Below the pieces are notes generated by a model, which was given only the letters and a program-made list of their open reading frames with translations, searched no databases and was not told where the DNA came from. Positions 1 through 5,203 of a DNA stretch of 5,486 nt are shown here, in pieces. Source of the stretch: an uncultured Clostridia bacterium. Lineage in GTDB: Bacteria; Bacillota; Clostridia; Christensenellales; Borkfalkiaceae. Made by a program: the position numbers and the translations under genes. Positions within the stretch are counted from its first letter, which is position 1; the number at the start of each line of letters is the position of its first letter. The stretch is from the NCBI GenBank assembly GCA_934272745.1, contig CAKQSI010000065.1:1-5486 (forward strand). The letters run 5' to 3'.

Positions 1-7
1 CTACGAG

Positions 8-24
8 CGGCGTTTAACGCCGCA
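8..24. repeat. GC-rich short palindrome
   Basis: GCGGCG and CGCCGC form a 6-bp inverted repeat around TTTAA, extendable by two A-T pairs around a single central T. There is no T run on either side, so it is not a canonical terminator. It could be part of a compound terminator with the hairpin at 53-76 or simply a structured 3' end. No function is assigned. Confidence 0.35.
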
Positions 25-52
25 TAAATCGGTTTATCACCGCAAAAATAGT

Positions 53-76
53 TAGGGATGGCGAATGGAATCCCTA
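53..76. terminator. Possible bidirectional intrinsic terminator
   Basis: A perfect 7-bp stem, TAGGGAT at 53-59 pairing with ATCCCTA at 70-76, encloses a 10-nt loop. On the minus strand the hairpin is followed after four bases by five T (48-44). On the plus strand it is followed after four bases by five T (81-85). It could therefore end the exchanger transcript arriving from the right and any plus-strand transcript arriving from the left edge. The stem is AT/GC mixed and the T runs are short and not adjacent, so this is a moderate call. Confidence 0.45.
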
Positions 77-108
77 TGCGTTTTTAAACTGTTTCACTTA
101 TTTTGTCA

Positions 109-135
109 TACCGTTCCCCAAAAACGCGCGAATAA
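109..135. repeat. Possible degenerate third repeat copy
   Basis: The segment ATACCGTTC then CCCAAAA then CGCGCGAAT, followed directly by AAGGCGCC, resembles the second half of the repeat unit (TACCGTCCTGCGCCCAAAATGCACGATTTAGGGCGCC in copy 1, quoted in pieces: TACCGTC, CCCAAAATGCACGATT, GGCGCC). A five-base gap and several substitutions are needed. It sits exactly one period before copy 1, which supports a decayed third copy, but the identity is low. Confidence 0.35.
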
Positions 136-197
136 GGCGCCCGGCGTTTTCGTTCTTTAATCTATGCCTACCGTCCTGCGCCCAAAATGCACGATTT
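136..197. repeat. Tandem 62-bp repeat, copy 1
   Basis: This copy matches bases 200-260 with six substitutions and one single-base gap by eye, which is roughly 89% identity. The shared core includes GTTCTTTAATCTAT and CTGCGCCCAAAATGCACG. The period is 64 bp. Each copy begins with GGCGC and has GCGCC about 40 bases later, so each unit can fold into a hairpin with a large loop. It lies downstream of the exchanger stop codon, so it would sit in that gene's 3' untranslated region if transcription continues to the hairpin at 53-76. Confidence 0.85.
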
Positions 198-199
198 AG

Positions 200-260
200 G
201 GCGCCGACGCTTCCGTTCTTTAATCTATTCCTGCCGTTCTGCGCCCAAAATGCACGATTT
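200..260. repeat. Tandem 62-bp repeat, copy 2
   Basis: Second copy of the unit at 136-197, separated from it by two bases. Here the terminal inverted repeat is complete: GGGCGC (199-204) against GCGCCC (241-246), with the conserved tail AAAATGCACGATTT following. No ORF, tRNA-like or transposase-like sequence is associated with it. Low-copy intergenic repeat or REP-like element are possibilities, but nothing here separates them. Confidence 0.85.
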
Positions 261-312
261 TCAACAAACGGTTGTCAAAATCCGGAACAATCATCGCCCG
301 GTTTCCGCAAAA

Positions 313-1362
313 TTACAGCGCGCCGAACAGTCCCAAGTACCAGTTCAAGCCAAACACCACGACGCCGAGATAAGCAAGATAAACGGCGATCAGCACGATG
401 CCCTGCCAGCGGCTGAACTTTTTCCGGATCACGGTGGGCAGCGCGGCGATCAGCGTGACGAGGATCGCGACGGGAAAATCCAGATAGATATTCTGCGCGG
501 AAACGGGCAACTTCCCGCCGTAAACGAAGGAACAGACGGCAAGGATCAGCGTGGTGTCGATGACGTTCGCGCCGATGACGTTGCCCACCGACATCGAACT
601 CTGCTTTTTGACGATGGAAACAATTGCCGTCACCAGTTCGGGCAGCGATGTCCCGACCGCGACGATGGTAACGCCGATGATGGCTTCGGAAACGCCCCAG
701 GAGGAAGCGATTTTACTGCCGTTATTCACCAGCAATTGGGAACCGACGACGATCGCCGCCGCGCCGCCGACGACGCTTAAAATATTGAGAACGACCGACT
801 TTTTGTCGGTTTTCGGCGGATTGTCGTCTTCCCCTTCCGCGGGTTTTAACAACGCCTGTCGCTTGGCAGAACGCACATTCTCCGCAATATACAGCGCAAA
901 AATGAGCAACAGTACGGCCGCGCCCCAGACGGAGAACGAGCCGCCCATCGAGAACAGAAACAGCGCTACCACCGCCGCAAGCAGCAGCCCTGCTTTGGGC
1001 GCGAAATCTTTCCGGTCGATGACGATGGGCAGAAAAACCACGCTGAGGGCAAGAATGAGCGCGGTATTGCAGATGACCGAACCGATTCCGTTACCGATCG
1101 CCATGCCCACTTTATCCTGCGAAGCGGCAATGAAATCGCCCGCGCCGGAATTGAGAATTTTGTGACCTTCCACCGCGGCAATGGTGGAAACGATAATTTC
1201 CGGCAGCGTAGTCGCCATGCTGACGACGGTTGCGCCGATGATAAACTTCGGAATTTTGGTAATTTCCGCAACCCATACGGCGCCGTCCACAAACCAGTCG
1301 CCGCCTTTGACGATCAAAACGACGCCGACTACGAACAAAAAGTACATCAAAAAAGTTTCCAT
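313..1362 (-). CDS. CaCA-family cation/Na+ antiporter, possibly an Mn2+ exporter
   Basis: A 349-residue membrane protein of the Ca2+:cation antiporter family (YrbG/NCX_Mj type), which in other members exchanges Na+ or H+ for Ca2+ across the cytoplasmic membrane. About ten hydrophobic segments are split into two homologous halves by a charged cytosolic-type loop (about residues 162-190, rich in K, E and D). Alpha repeat 1 carries TTLPE with Glu55 and, downstream, GSVICN with Asn99. Alpha repeat 2 carries GTSLPE with Glu242 and GANVID with Asp269. These match the E/N/E/D ion-coordinating set of the archaeal NCX structure. The TM2-TM3 linker of repeat 1 is about 15 residues longer than in repeat 2. 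The frame stays open to an upstream ATG at 1482, but that codon directly follows a terminator T run and has no ribosome binding site. The ATG at 1362 has GGAGG eight bases upstream, so it is chosen. The riboswitch in its leader suggests manganese as the physiological cargo; this is inference. Confidence 0.93.
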   Translation of the reverse strand: METFLMYFLFVVGVVLIVKGGDWFVDGAVWVAEITKIPKFIIGATVVSMATTLPEIIVSTIAAVEGHKILNSGAGDFIAASQDKVGMAIGNGIGSVICNTALILALSVVFLPIVIDRKDFAPKAGLLLAAVVALFLFSMGGSFSVWGAAVLLLIFALYIAENVRSAKRQALLKPAEGEDDNPPKTDKKSVVLNILSVVGGAAAIVVGSQLLVNNGSKIASSWGVSEAIIGVTIVAVGTSLPELVTAIVSIVKKQSSMSVGNVIGANVIDTTLILAVCSFVYGGKLPVSAQNIYLDFPVAILVTLIAALPTVIRKKFSRWQGIVLIAVYLAYLGVVVFGLNWYLGLFGAL

Positions 1363-1370
1363 ATGTTTTT

Positions 1371-1375
1371 CCTCC
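1371..1375 (-). promoter_or_regulatory. Ribosome binding site of the exchanger
   Basis: GGAGG lies eight bases before the ATG at 1362-1360. It decides the start: translation begins at METFLMYF and not 40 codons upstream, where the ATG at 1482 is preceded only by T residues. The intervening 40 codons contain no hydrophobic segment typical of the family. Confidence 0.88.
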
Positions 1376-1482
1376 GTGCGTAAAAAGCCCCTGTCCCGGA
1401 ATGCTCCGAAAGTGTCGTCTGCCCGCCCGAAAACTTGCATCGGTTCCCGAAAACGCAGGACGTATTGTCTTTCTCCGCGCAT

Positions 1483-1509
1483 AAAAAAAGTACGGCGCGC
1501 GGTCCGTAC
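1483..1509 (-). terminator. Leader terminator T2 of the riboswitch
   Basis: GTACGG (1509-1504) pairs perfectly with CCGTAC (1495-1490) around an 8-nt loop, followed immediately by seven T (1489-1483). This is a canonical intrinsic terminator in the 5' leader of the exchanger, second in a tandem pair. Its 5' arm and loop overlap GACCGC (1504-1499), which is complementary to GCGGTC (1524-1519) in the 3' arm of terminator T1. T2 can therefore be disrupted by T1 sequence when T1 is not folded. Confidence 0.8.
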
Positions 1510-1511
1510 GT

Positions 1512-1548
1512 AAAAAAAGACCGCATGCGCAAAAATTGCACATGAGTC
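1512..1548 (-). terminator. Leader terminator T1, riboswitch expression platform
   Basis: CATGTGC (1544-1538) pairs with GCGCATG (1530-1524) with one G-U pair. GAC (1548-1546) pairs with GTC (1521-1519) across a small internal loop. Seven T follow directly (1518-1512). The 5' arm uses the same bases (1546-1540) that form the 3' strand of the aptamer closing helix P1. T1 and the ligand-bound aptamer are thus mutually exclusive, as expected for a transcriptional ON switch in which metal binding prevents termination. Confidence 0.82.
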
Positions 1549-1651
1549 TCATCGATTAAGATATGCCAGGATCTGCTTCGGAAACCCGCCGCAAACTACC
1601 GGTATGTTGACATATCGCGCGGGAAAAACCGCGCCAACTACTCCCTCAAGT
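1540..1651 (-). ncRNA. yybP-ykoY manganese riboswitch aptamer
   Basis: Read on the minus strand, the RNA contains the hallmark elements of this family in order. GAGGGAGTAG (1647-1638) is the L1 motif. A P2 hairpin follows, with GCGCGG (1634-1629) against CCGCGC (1622-1617 region). GTCAACATACC holds the L3 CAUAC motif (about 1611-1601). GAGAC (1550-1546) is the closing motif. The P1 helix is formed by the bases just before GGAGUAG and just after GAGA: CTTGAG (1650-1645) against CTCATG (1546-1541), with one U-U mismatch. A further 6-bp pairing, GATATG (1616-1611) with CATATC (1565-1560), closes the second arm. The family senses Mn2+ and usually switches on export genes. The predicted transcription start (about 1651) coincides with the 5' edge of P1. 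A covariance-model search was not run; the call rests on motif recognition. Confidence 0.88.
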
Positions 1652-1657
1652 TTTTTC

Positions 1658-1686
1658 ACTATATCACACCCGAAGAAAGAAGTCAA
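1658..1686 (-). promoter_or_regulatory. Sigma-70-type promoter of the riboswitch-exchanger unit
   Basis: TTGACT (1686-1681) and TATAGT (1663-1658) are separated by 17 bases, and TGA directly before the -10 gives an extended -10 element. A start about seven bases downstream falls near 1651, exactly at the beginning of the riboswitch P1 helix. Spacing and placement make this one of the strongest calls in the noncoding DNA. Confidence 0.87.
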
Positions 1687-1689
1687 CCG

Positions 1690-1715
1690 TCCGATAACTT
1701 TTTTCGGATTTTTTT
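1690..1715 (+). terminator. Plus-strand terminator-like hairpin without a gene
   Basis: TCCGA (1690-1694) pairs with TCGGA (1704-1708) around a 9-nt loop and is followed by seven T (1709-1715) on the plus strand. On the minus strand it has no trailing T run, so it would not end the operon arriving from the right. No plus-strand gene precedes it; upstream on that strand lies only the antisense of the riboswitch leader. The stem is short and it may be fortuitous. Confidence 0.3.
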
Positions 1716-1775
1716 GTTTTTCGCGTTCCGGAATTCCGCCCGCGCCGCATTTTTGCTTTTCCGTCCGGCATTTCC

Positions 1776-2231
1776 TCAGGCTTCGTTTTTCAATTTCCAG
1801 TCCGAAACCGTAAATCGGGCCGTCACCTTCTCCGAAAAATAAGGCTGCAGCGCCCTTTTCAGATCCCGCGCAAGCATTTTCTTTATATCCGGCACAGAAC
1901 GTTCCTTAATCTCCGCAAACAGTCCCTGTTCCGCTTCCCGCATTTTGCCGGACGCGTACGGCAGGTCGGTCACAGCAAGTCCGGTTGCCGAAAACGTGAG
2001 CACGTCCCCCCTTTTTCCGGTAAAACGGAAGCCGGAAATTTCCCCGCGATAATGCACCTTAAAGACGTCGCAAAAGCCGAATTCGTCTTTCGGCGTGCCG
2101 TAAAAATCGTAATATCCCTGCTTTGCGGCGTAGTTTTCGATAAATGCTATCGCAAACGCTTCCGCGTTCTCCCTCGTAGGATCCGCCTTCAGGAGTTCTT
2201 CTTTTTCTTTCAGAATATCCGCTTTTTTCAT
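1776..2231 (-). CDS. Hypothetical 151-residue protein in the tldD-tldE operon
   Basis: I do not recognise a family. The protein is soluble-looking, charged, without signal peptide or membrane segment, and has a single Cys (54). By inspection it has a helical, Lys/Glu-rich N-terminus (1-39), a central part likely to be beta-rich (about 45-92, with aromatic residues and FGFCDVF, GFRFTGKRGD), an amphipathic helical stretch (about 96-130), and a short terminal strand (about 134-147). It starts 21 bases after the tldE stop and is probably co-transcribed. The ATG at 2231 has only a weak, distant GAGG, so it may depend on translation of tldE. The next internal Met is at residue 96, so this is the only sensible start. 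No intrinsic terminator with a T run follows it on the minus strand. Function is unknown; a role with TldD/E is a positional guess. Confidence 0.8.
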   Translation of the reverse strand: MKKADILKEKEELLKADPTRENAEAFAIAFIENYAAKQGYYDFYGTPKDEFGFCDVFKVHYRGEISGFRFTGKRGDVLTFSATGLAVTDLPYASGKMREAEQGLFAEIKERSVPDIKKMLARDLKRALQPYFSEKVTARFTVSDWKLKNEA

Positions 2232-2252
2232 AGACCGATTTCAACCTCGCAA

Positions 2253-3467
2253 TCACTTCGTCACGTCCAGTGTCACGGCGCACAGCGTGTTTCCGGGCAG
2301 CGGCTCGCCGCAAACCGAACCGAGGTAGTCCTTCCCCAGCATATCGTAAAATTCGCCGCCGATATTCAGGTCGGGAAGCCGCCCGACAAGTTCCCCGTTT
2401 TCCATGAGATACGCCATCTGCACGGGAGCGGCAAAACGTCCGCCGGGCGTCATATCGCCGCCGGAAGTCATCACGACGTACACCGCCTTGCCGGGAACGA
2501 GCGCGCCCAGCGTTTTTGCGGTTGGTTCCACGAAAAAGCGACGGAAGCCAAGCCCCGGCACGCCGTCGTAAGCGGCTTCCGCCGTGCCGAGATTGGGCAG
2601 TTCAAAGCGTTCCGCCGATTTTTTGGTGGTCAGAAGCCCGGTCAGCACCCCTTTTTCGATCAGCGCAGGGCGCAGATCGGAAGCCACGCAGCCTTCGGTA
2701 TCGAAGAAGCGGGTGCCGGCGTTCGTGGCTGGATTCATATCGCTTTTCAGCGAAAGCCTTTCCGAAAACGCCTTCTGCCCCAGTTTTCCGCTGAGCAGCG
2801 AAGCGCCCGAAACGTAGGTTTCCGCAATAAACTGCCGCAAAACCGTCCCGAACAGGTCGGATGCGTCCAGCACCACGGGATAGCGCCCGGGCGTGAGGTC
2901 GGCAGGAAGGTAAAAGGCGTCGTATTGTTTTTTGAACTCGCTGAGCAGCGCTTCTTCGTCAAAACGGTCTCCTTTAAAGAAAAACCCGGTATCGTACAGG
3001 TTGCCCGAACCGCGGCTTTGGGCAAGAAGCGAAACGCTGAGACTGCGCCCGGAGCAACCAAGCCGACGCCCCTTGGAATTGCGATATTCGGACTTCGTAT
3101 AGTCCAGACTGATTTTGTTTGAAAAGGCGAACCGCGGGCAAGCCTCCCCCAAGCGGTTCAGAAAACGCTGCATGGCGGGAAGGAGTTCCGGCACGGGAAT
3201 GATCTCTTCTTCGTGCAGAATTTCTTTTTCCAGCGCGCCGCCGAGGCTGCTGGGGTACGGAATGCCGAGCGCCAGAGCCTCTCTGGCTTTGTCTGTCAGC
3301 GCGTTCTCGTCAGGCGTTCCGAGACGCCCGGCGACGCCGATACAGCCGTTTTCGTAAACGCGGACGGTGCCGGTGGTTTCTTCCTGCTCGCGGAAACTGT
3401 CGATCTTGCCGCCGGTGACGTTGAGCGTCACGGAACGGCTGGTTTCTGTCAAAAATTCTTTTTCCAT
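2253..3467 (-). CDS. tldE: TldE/PmbA-like subunit of the TldD/E protease
   Basis: A 404-residue protein of the peptidase U62 (TldD/PmbA) family and the non-catalytic partner in the TldD/E heteromer, which in Escherichia coli matures microcin B17 and degrades the CcdA antitoxin. The N-terminal domain (about 1-185) is the divergent alpha/beta part. The C-terminal domain (about 186-404) begins with PGRYPVVLDASDLFG. Where TldD has HESFGH, an ungapped comparison gives LRQFIA (210-215), so zinc ligands are absent, as expected for TldE. No Cys corresponds to the third TldD zinc ligand. The ending GGDMTPGGRFAAPVQ (336-350) with MENGELVGRLPDLNIGG (355-371) is typical of PmbA. It is somewhat shorter than the roughly 450 residues of proteobacterial PmbA. 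The start lies eight bases after the tldD stop, and the likely Shine-Dalgarno GAGG overlaps that TGA, pointing to translational coupling. Confidence 0.93.
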   Translation of the reverse strand: MEKEFLTETSRSVTLNVTGGKIDSFREQEETTGTVRVYENGCIGVAGRLGTPDENALTDKAREALALGIPYPSSLGGALEKEILHEEEIIPVPELLPAMQRFLNRLGEACPRFAFSNKISLDYTKSEYRNSKGRRLGCSGRSLSVSLLAQSRGSGNLYDTGFFFKGDRFDEEALLSEFKKQYDAFYLPADLTPGRYPVVLDASDLFGTVLRQFIAETYVSGASLLSGKLGQKAFSERLSLKSDMNPATNAGTRFFDTEGCVASDLRPALIEKGVLTGLLTTKKSAERFELPNLGTAEAAYDGVPGLGFRRFFVEPTAKTLGALVPGKAVYVVMTSGGDMTPGGRFAAPVQMAYLMENGELVGRLPDLNIGGEFYDMLGKDYLGSVCGEPLPGNTLCAVTLDVTK

Positions 3468-3475
3468 ACCCTACC

Positions 3476-4813
3476 TCACTGTACATTCATAGAAGAAACG
3501 CGCACATACGGGCCGCCGAAACCAACGGGCAGGTTCATCTGCTCCATTTTACCGCAACCGCCCGTCACGAACGAAAGCAGTTGTACGTCGCGCGTCAGTC
3601 CGTCGATCAAGCCCAGCGTTTCAAACACCGAACCCGTCAGCACGCTGATCTGTACCGGGCGCCCGATTTTGCCGTCCACGATCTCGTAAGCAAGGCTGGG
3701 AGCGATGGTAAAGGTACTCATGCCGCTTCCGTGATTGATCGTCTTGATGAAATACCCTTTTTTGACGGGCGCGATCAATCCGTCGAAGTCCAGATCGCCG
3801 CCCTCGATATAGGTGGTGGTCATACGCACGATGGGTTCGAACGTGCAATCGACCGCACGCGCGTTGCCCGTCGGGGCTTCGTCCAGCGCGGCGGCGGTTT
3901 CTACGCTGTGCAGCCGACCCGCAAGTTTTCCGTTTTTGATGAGATAGTTCTTGCGGGCGCGCGTCCCCTCGTCGTCGTACGGCACGTAACCGCTGCCAGG
4001 CAGACTGCCGCATTCCGCAATGGACAGAATGGGCGAACCGACGGTCTTGCCGAGTTGCCATTCTTCACGCATGGTTTCATCCGAAAGCATAAAGTCGGAT
4101 TCGGACTTATGCCCGAACGATTCGTGCGCGAAAACGCCTGCCGCTTCCGGCGAAAGCACCACGGGGTATTTTCCGGGGGTGACCGGTACGGAGTTGCGCA
4201 TGAAATACGCCTGTTCTATGACCGCTTCGCGGAGGGCGCTCTCCAAGCCTTGCAATTCTTCAAAACGCGTGGCGCCCTTCTGCCAGTGTCCGGAAAATTT
4301 CTTTTCCCCCTCCGTCATACTGCACGAAAAAGAAAGCCCGCAGGTCTGGTAATCGTAGGTGACGTCCGCGCCGAGGCTGGAACGGAAGCGGAACGTGCTG
4401 TTTCTGTCGAGATAGGTGCCTTGCGGCATGGTGACGCAGGCGTCTTCGGAAAGAAGCGGCAGGTAGGAAAGTAGCAGCGCCTGCTTGTCCTTTTGCGAAA
4501 CCTCCCGCACCGAGCAGCCCCGAAAGCGCAAAAGTTCGTCCCGGTTGCGTTCGAAACGGCGCACGACGGGGTCATCAGGAATCTGTGCGTTGGGCGTGGC
4601 GGCGGCGTAAAGCCCGTCCAGCGTTTCCTGTAAATGCGCCAGATCGGTCACGGAAGCGTAATACCACATTTTACCGTCGTACACCCGCAAAAACGCACGG
4701 CGTTCCACCCGCGTTTTCATCTCTTCCAGAACGCCCGCTTTGTATGCGATTACGGTTCGGCTGCGGTCTTCGGTCCGCACGTCCGCGTAAAAATCCTCTC
4801 TGAATCGTATCAT
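3476..4813 (-). CDS. tldD: TldD-like zinc metalloprotease, catalytic subunit
   Basis: A 445-residue peptidase U62 protein. The catalytic motif HESFGH (residues 230-235, HExxxH) follows PGKYPVVLSPEAAGVFA, and the probable third zinc ligand is Cys420 in GGCGKMEQMNLPVGFGG, which corresponds to the CGK...PVG motif of TldD. With TldE it should form a cavity enclosing the zinc site that cleaves unfolded or flexible peptides; this is known for the E. coli complex and inferred here. Family context motifs include DDEGT (280-284), YLIKNGKLAGRLHS (290-303), YIEGGD (335-340) and NHGSG (360-364). No signal peptide is present, so it acts in the cytoplasm. The length is slightly below the roughly 480 residues of proteobacterial TldD. 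The start ATG at 4813 has GGGGAGG with 11 bases from GGAGG to ATG, a slightly long but acceptable spacing. It is the first gene of the operon. Confidence 0.95.
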   Translation of the reverse strand: MIRFREDFYADVRTEDRSRTVIAYKAGVLEEMKTRVERRAFLRVYDGKMWYYASVTDLAHLQETLDGLYAAATPNAQIPDDPVVRRFERNRDELLRFRGCSVREVSQKDKQALLLSYLPLLSEDACVTMPQGTYLDRNSTFRFRSSLGADVTYDYQTCGLSFSCSMTEGEKKFSGHWQKGATRFEELQGLESALREAVIEQAYFMRNSVPVTPGKYPVVLSPEAAGVFAHESFGHKSESDFMLSDETMREEWQLGKTVGSPILSIAECGSLPGSGYVPYDDEGTRARKNYLIKNGKLAGRLHSVETAAALDEAPTGNARAVDCTFEPIVRMTTTYIEGGDLDFDGLIAPVKKGYFIKTINHGSGMSTFTIAPSLAYEIVDGKIGRPVQISVLTGSVFETLGLIDGLTRDVQLLSFVTGGCGKMEQMNLPVGFGGPYVRVSSMNVQ

Positions 4814-4865
4814 AATGAATGGTTCCTCCCCGCCGAAAACGAAATCGTATGCAAACGACTTTCCG

Positions 4866-4904
4866 GCAATGCGACGTTTTATTTGAAATTACGATCCGCA
4901 TTGC
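4866..4904 (-). other. Inverted repeat in the tldD leader
   Basis: GCAATGCG (4904-4897) and CGCATTGC (4873-4866) are perfectly complementary over eight bases around a 23-nt AT-rich loop, within the predicted tldD 5' leader and about 50 bases before the start codon. No T run follows, so it is not a terminator. It could be an RNA stem affecting translation or stability, or a DNA operator half-site pair. I do not recognise a riboswitch class in the leader. Confidence 0.45.
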
Positions 4905-5005
4905 GTCCCTGCCGGCATTGACGTAAGTTTCGCTGCGTCGACGAAAGTTTTTCCGCTATTGCGGCGCTCGCCGTTTATTCCCTGCAAAACTCCCGTTTTT
5001 TACTT

Positions 5006-5034
5006 ATTTTATCATATTTTTCCGGTTTTTTCAA
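5006..5034 (-). promoter_or_regulatory. Promoter of the tldD-tldE-hypothetical operon
   Basis: TTGAAA (5034-5029) and TAAAAT (5011-5006) are separated by 17 bases, with TGA immediately before the -10 (extended -10). Each hexamer differs from consensus at one position. The predicted start near 4999 gives a leader of about 186 nt before tldD. The promoter sits directly downstream of a terminator hairpin (5087-5052), so it is insulated from upstream transcription. Confidence 0.78.
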
Positions 5035-5051
5035 CGATTCTGCCGCGCAAT

Positions 5052-5087
5052 AAAAAAAGCGATCTATAAGAATCCTTACGGTCCGCT
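5052..5087 (-). terminator. Intrinsic terminator upstream of the tldD promoter
   Basis: An imperfect 13-position stem: AGCGG (5087-5083) pairs with TCGCT (5062-5058, the last T being the first of the T run), then one mismatch, C-G, one mismatch, and GTAAG (5079-5075) with CTTAT (5070-5066) closing a 4-nt loop. A run of T follows (5058-5052). An alternative hairpin, ACGGT (5095-5091) with ACCGT (5082-5078), overlaps the 5' arm and would compete with it. It may be a second terminator for the gene at the right edge, or the end of a small RNA. Confidence 0.6.
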
Positions 5088-5203
5088 ATAACCGTGCGTT
5101 TACGATAAGTCCTCCCTTTGCTGGTGATTCAATAAAAATTTTCCCCTCTGCTTTTATCGGAAAGTTGCGAGCCGTTTATCCGGGTGTTTTACAAAAATTT
5201 TAT
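5088..5203. other. Noncoding stretch between two terminators
   Basis: This AT-rich segment lies between the two minus-strand terminators. No ORF with a credible ribosome binding site was found. CGATAA (5159-5154 region) and TTATCG (5107-5102 region) are complementary and could bracket an internal RNA domain of about 50 nt. A GGGAGG (about 5114-5109) lies before no start codon. No convincing promoter was seen, and no known riboswitch class is recognised. Confidence 0.3.

Noticed and set aside
1..55. Possible 3' end of a plus-strand gene at the left edge
   Set aside because: Short open stretches exist (ending at TAA 25-27 in one frame and TAG 53-55 in another), but there are too few codons to decide, and the first 24 bases are a palindrome. 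The hairpin at 53-76 is compatible with such a gene but does not prove it.
136..260. CRISPR array or transposon ends
   Set aside because: Copies are adjacent with a 2-bp gap instead of unique spacers. They are direct repeats without a transposase or target-site duplication.
187..780. Plus-strand open frame of 197 codons starting in the tandem repeat
   Set aside because: Mostly antisense to the exchanger C-terminal half. The protein is a run of Asp, Arg, Gly and His typical of a shadow frame.
2052..3122. Long plus-strand open frame of 356 codons opposite tldE
   Set aside because: It lies antisense to a clear TldE/PmbA gene and its translation is Arg/His/Gly/Phe-rich without any recognisable domain, as expected of a shadow frame in GC-biased coding DNA.
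3581..4474. Plus-strand open frame of 297 codons opposite tldD
   Set aside because: Antisense to the catalytic core of tldD including HExxxH. Composition is low-complexity and basic, and no ribosome binding site was seen.
3476..4813. Dedicated RiPP or toxin-antitoxin cluster around TldD/E
   Set aside because: No precursor peptide, cyclodehydratase, radical SAM enzyme, transporter of that type, or toxin-antitoxin pair is visible. The operon looks like a general peptide-processing unit plus one unknown protein.
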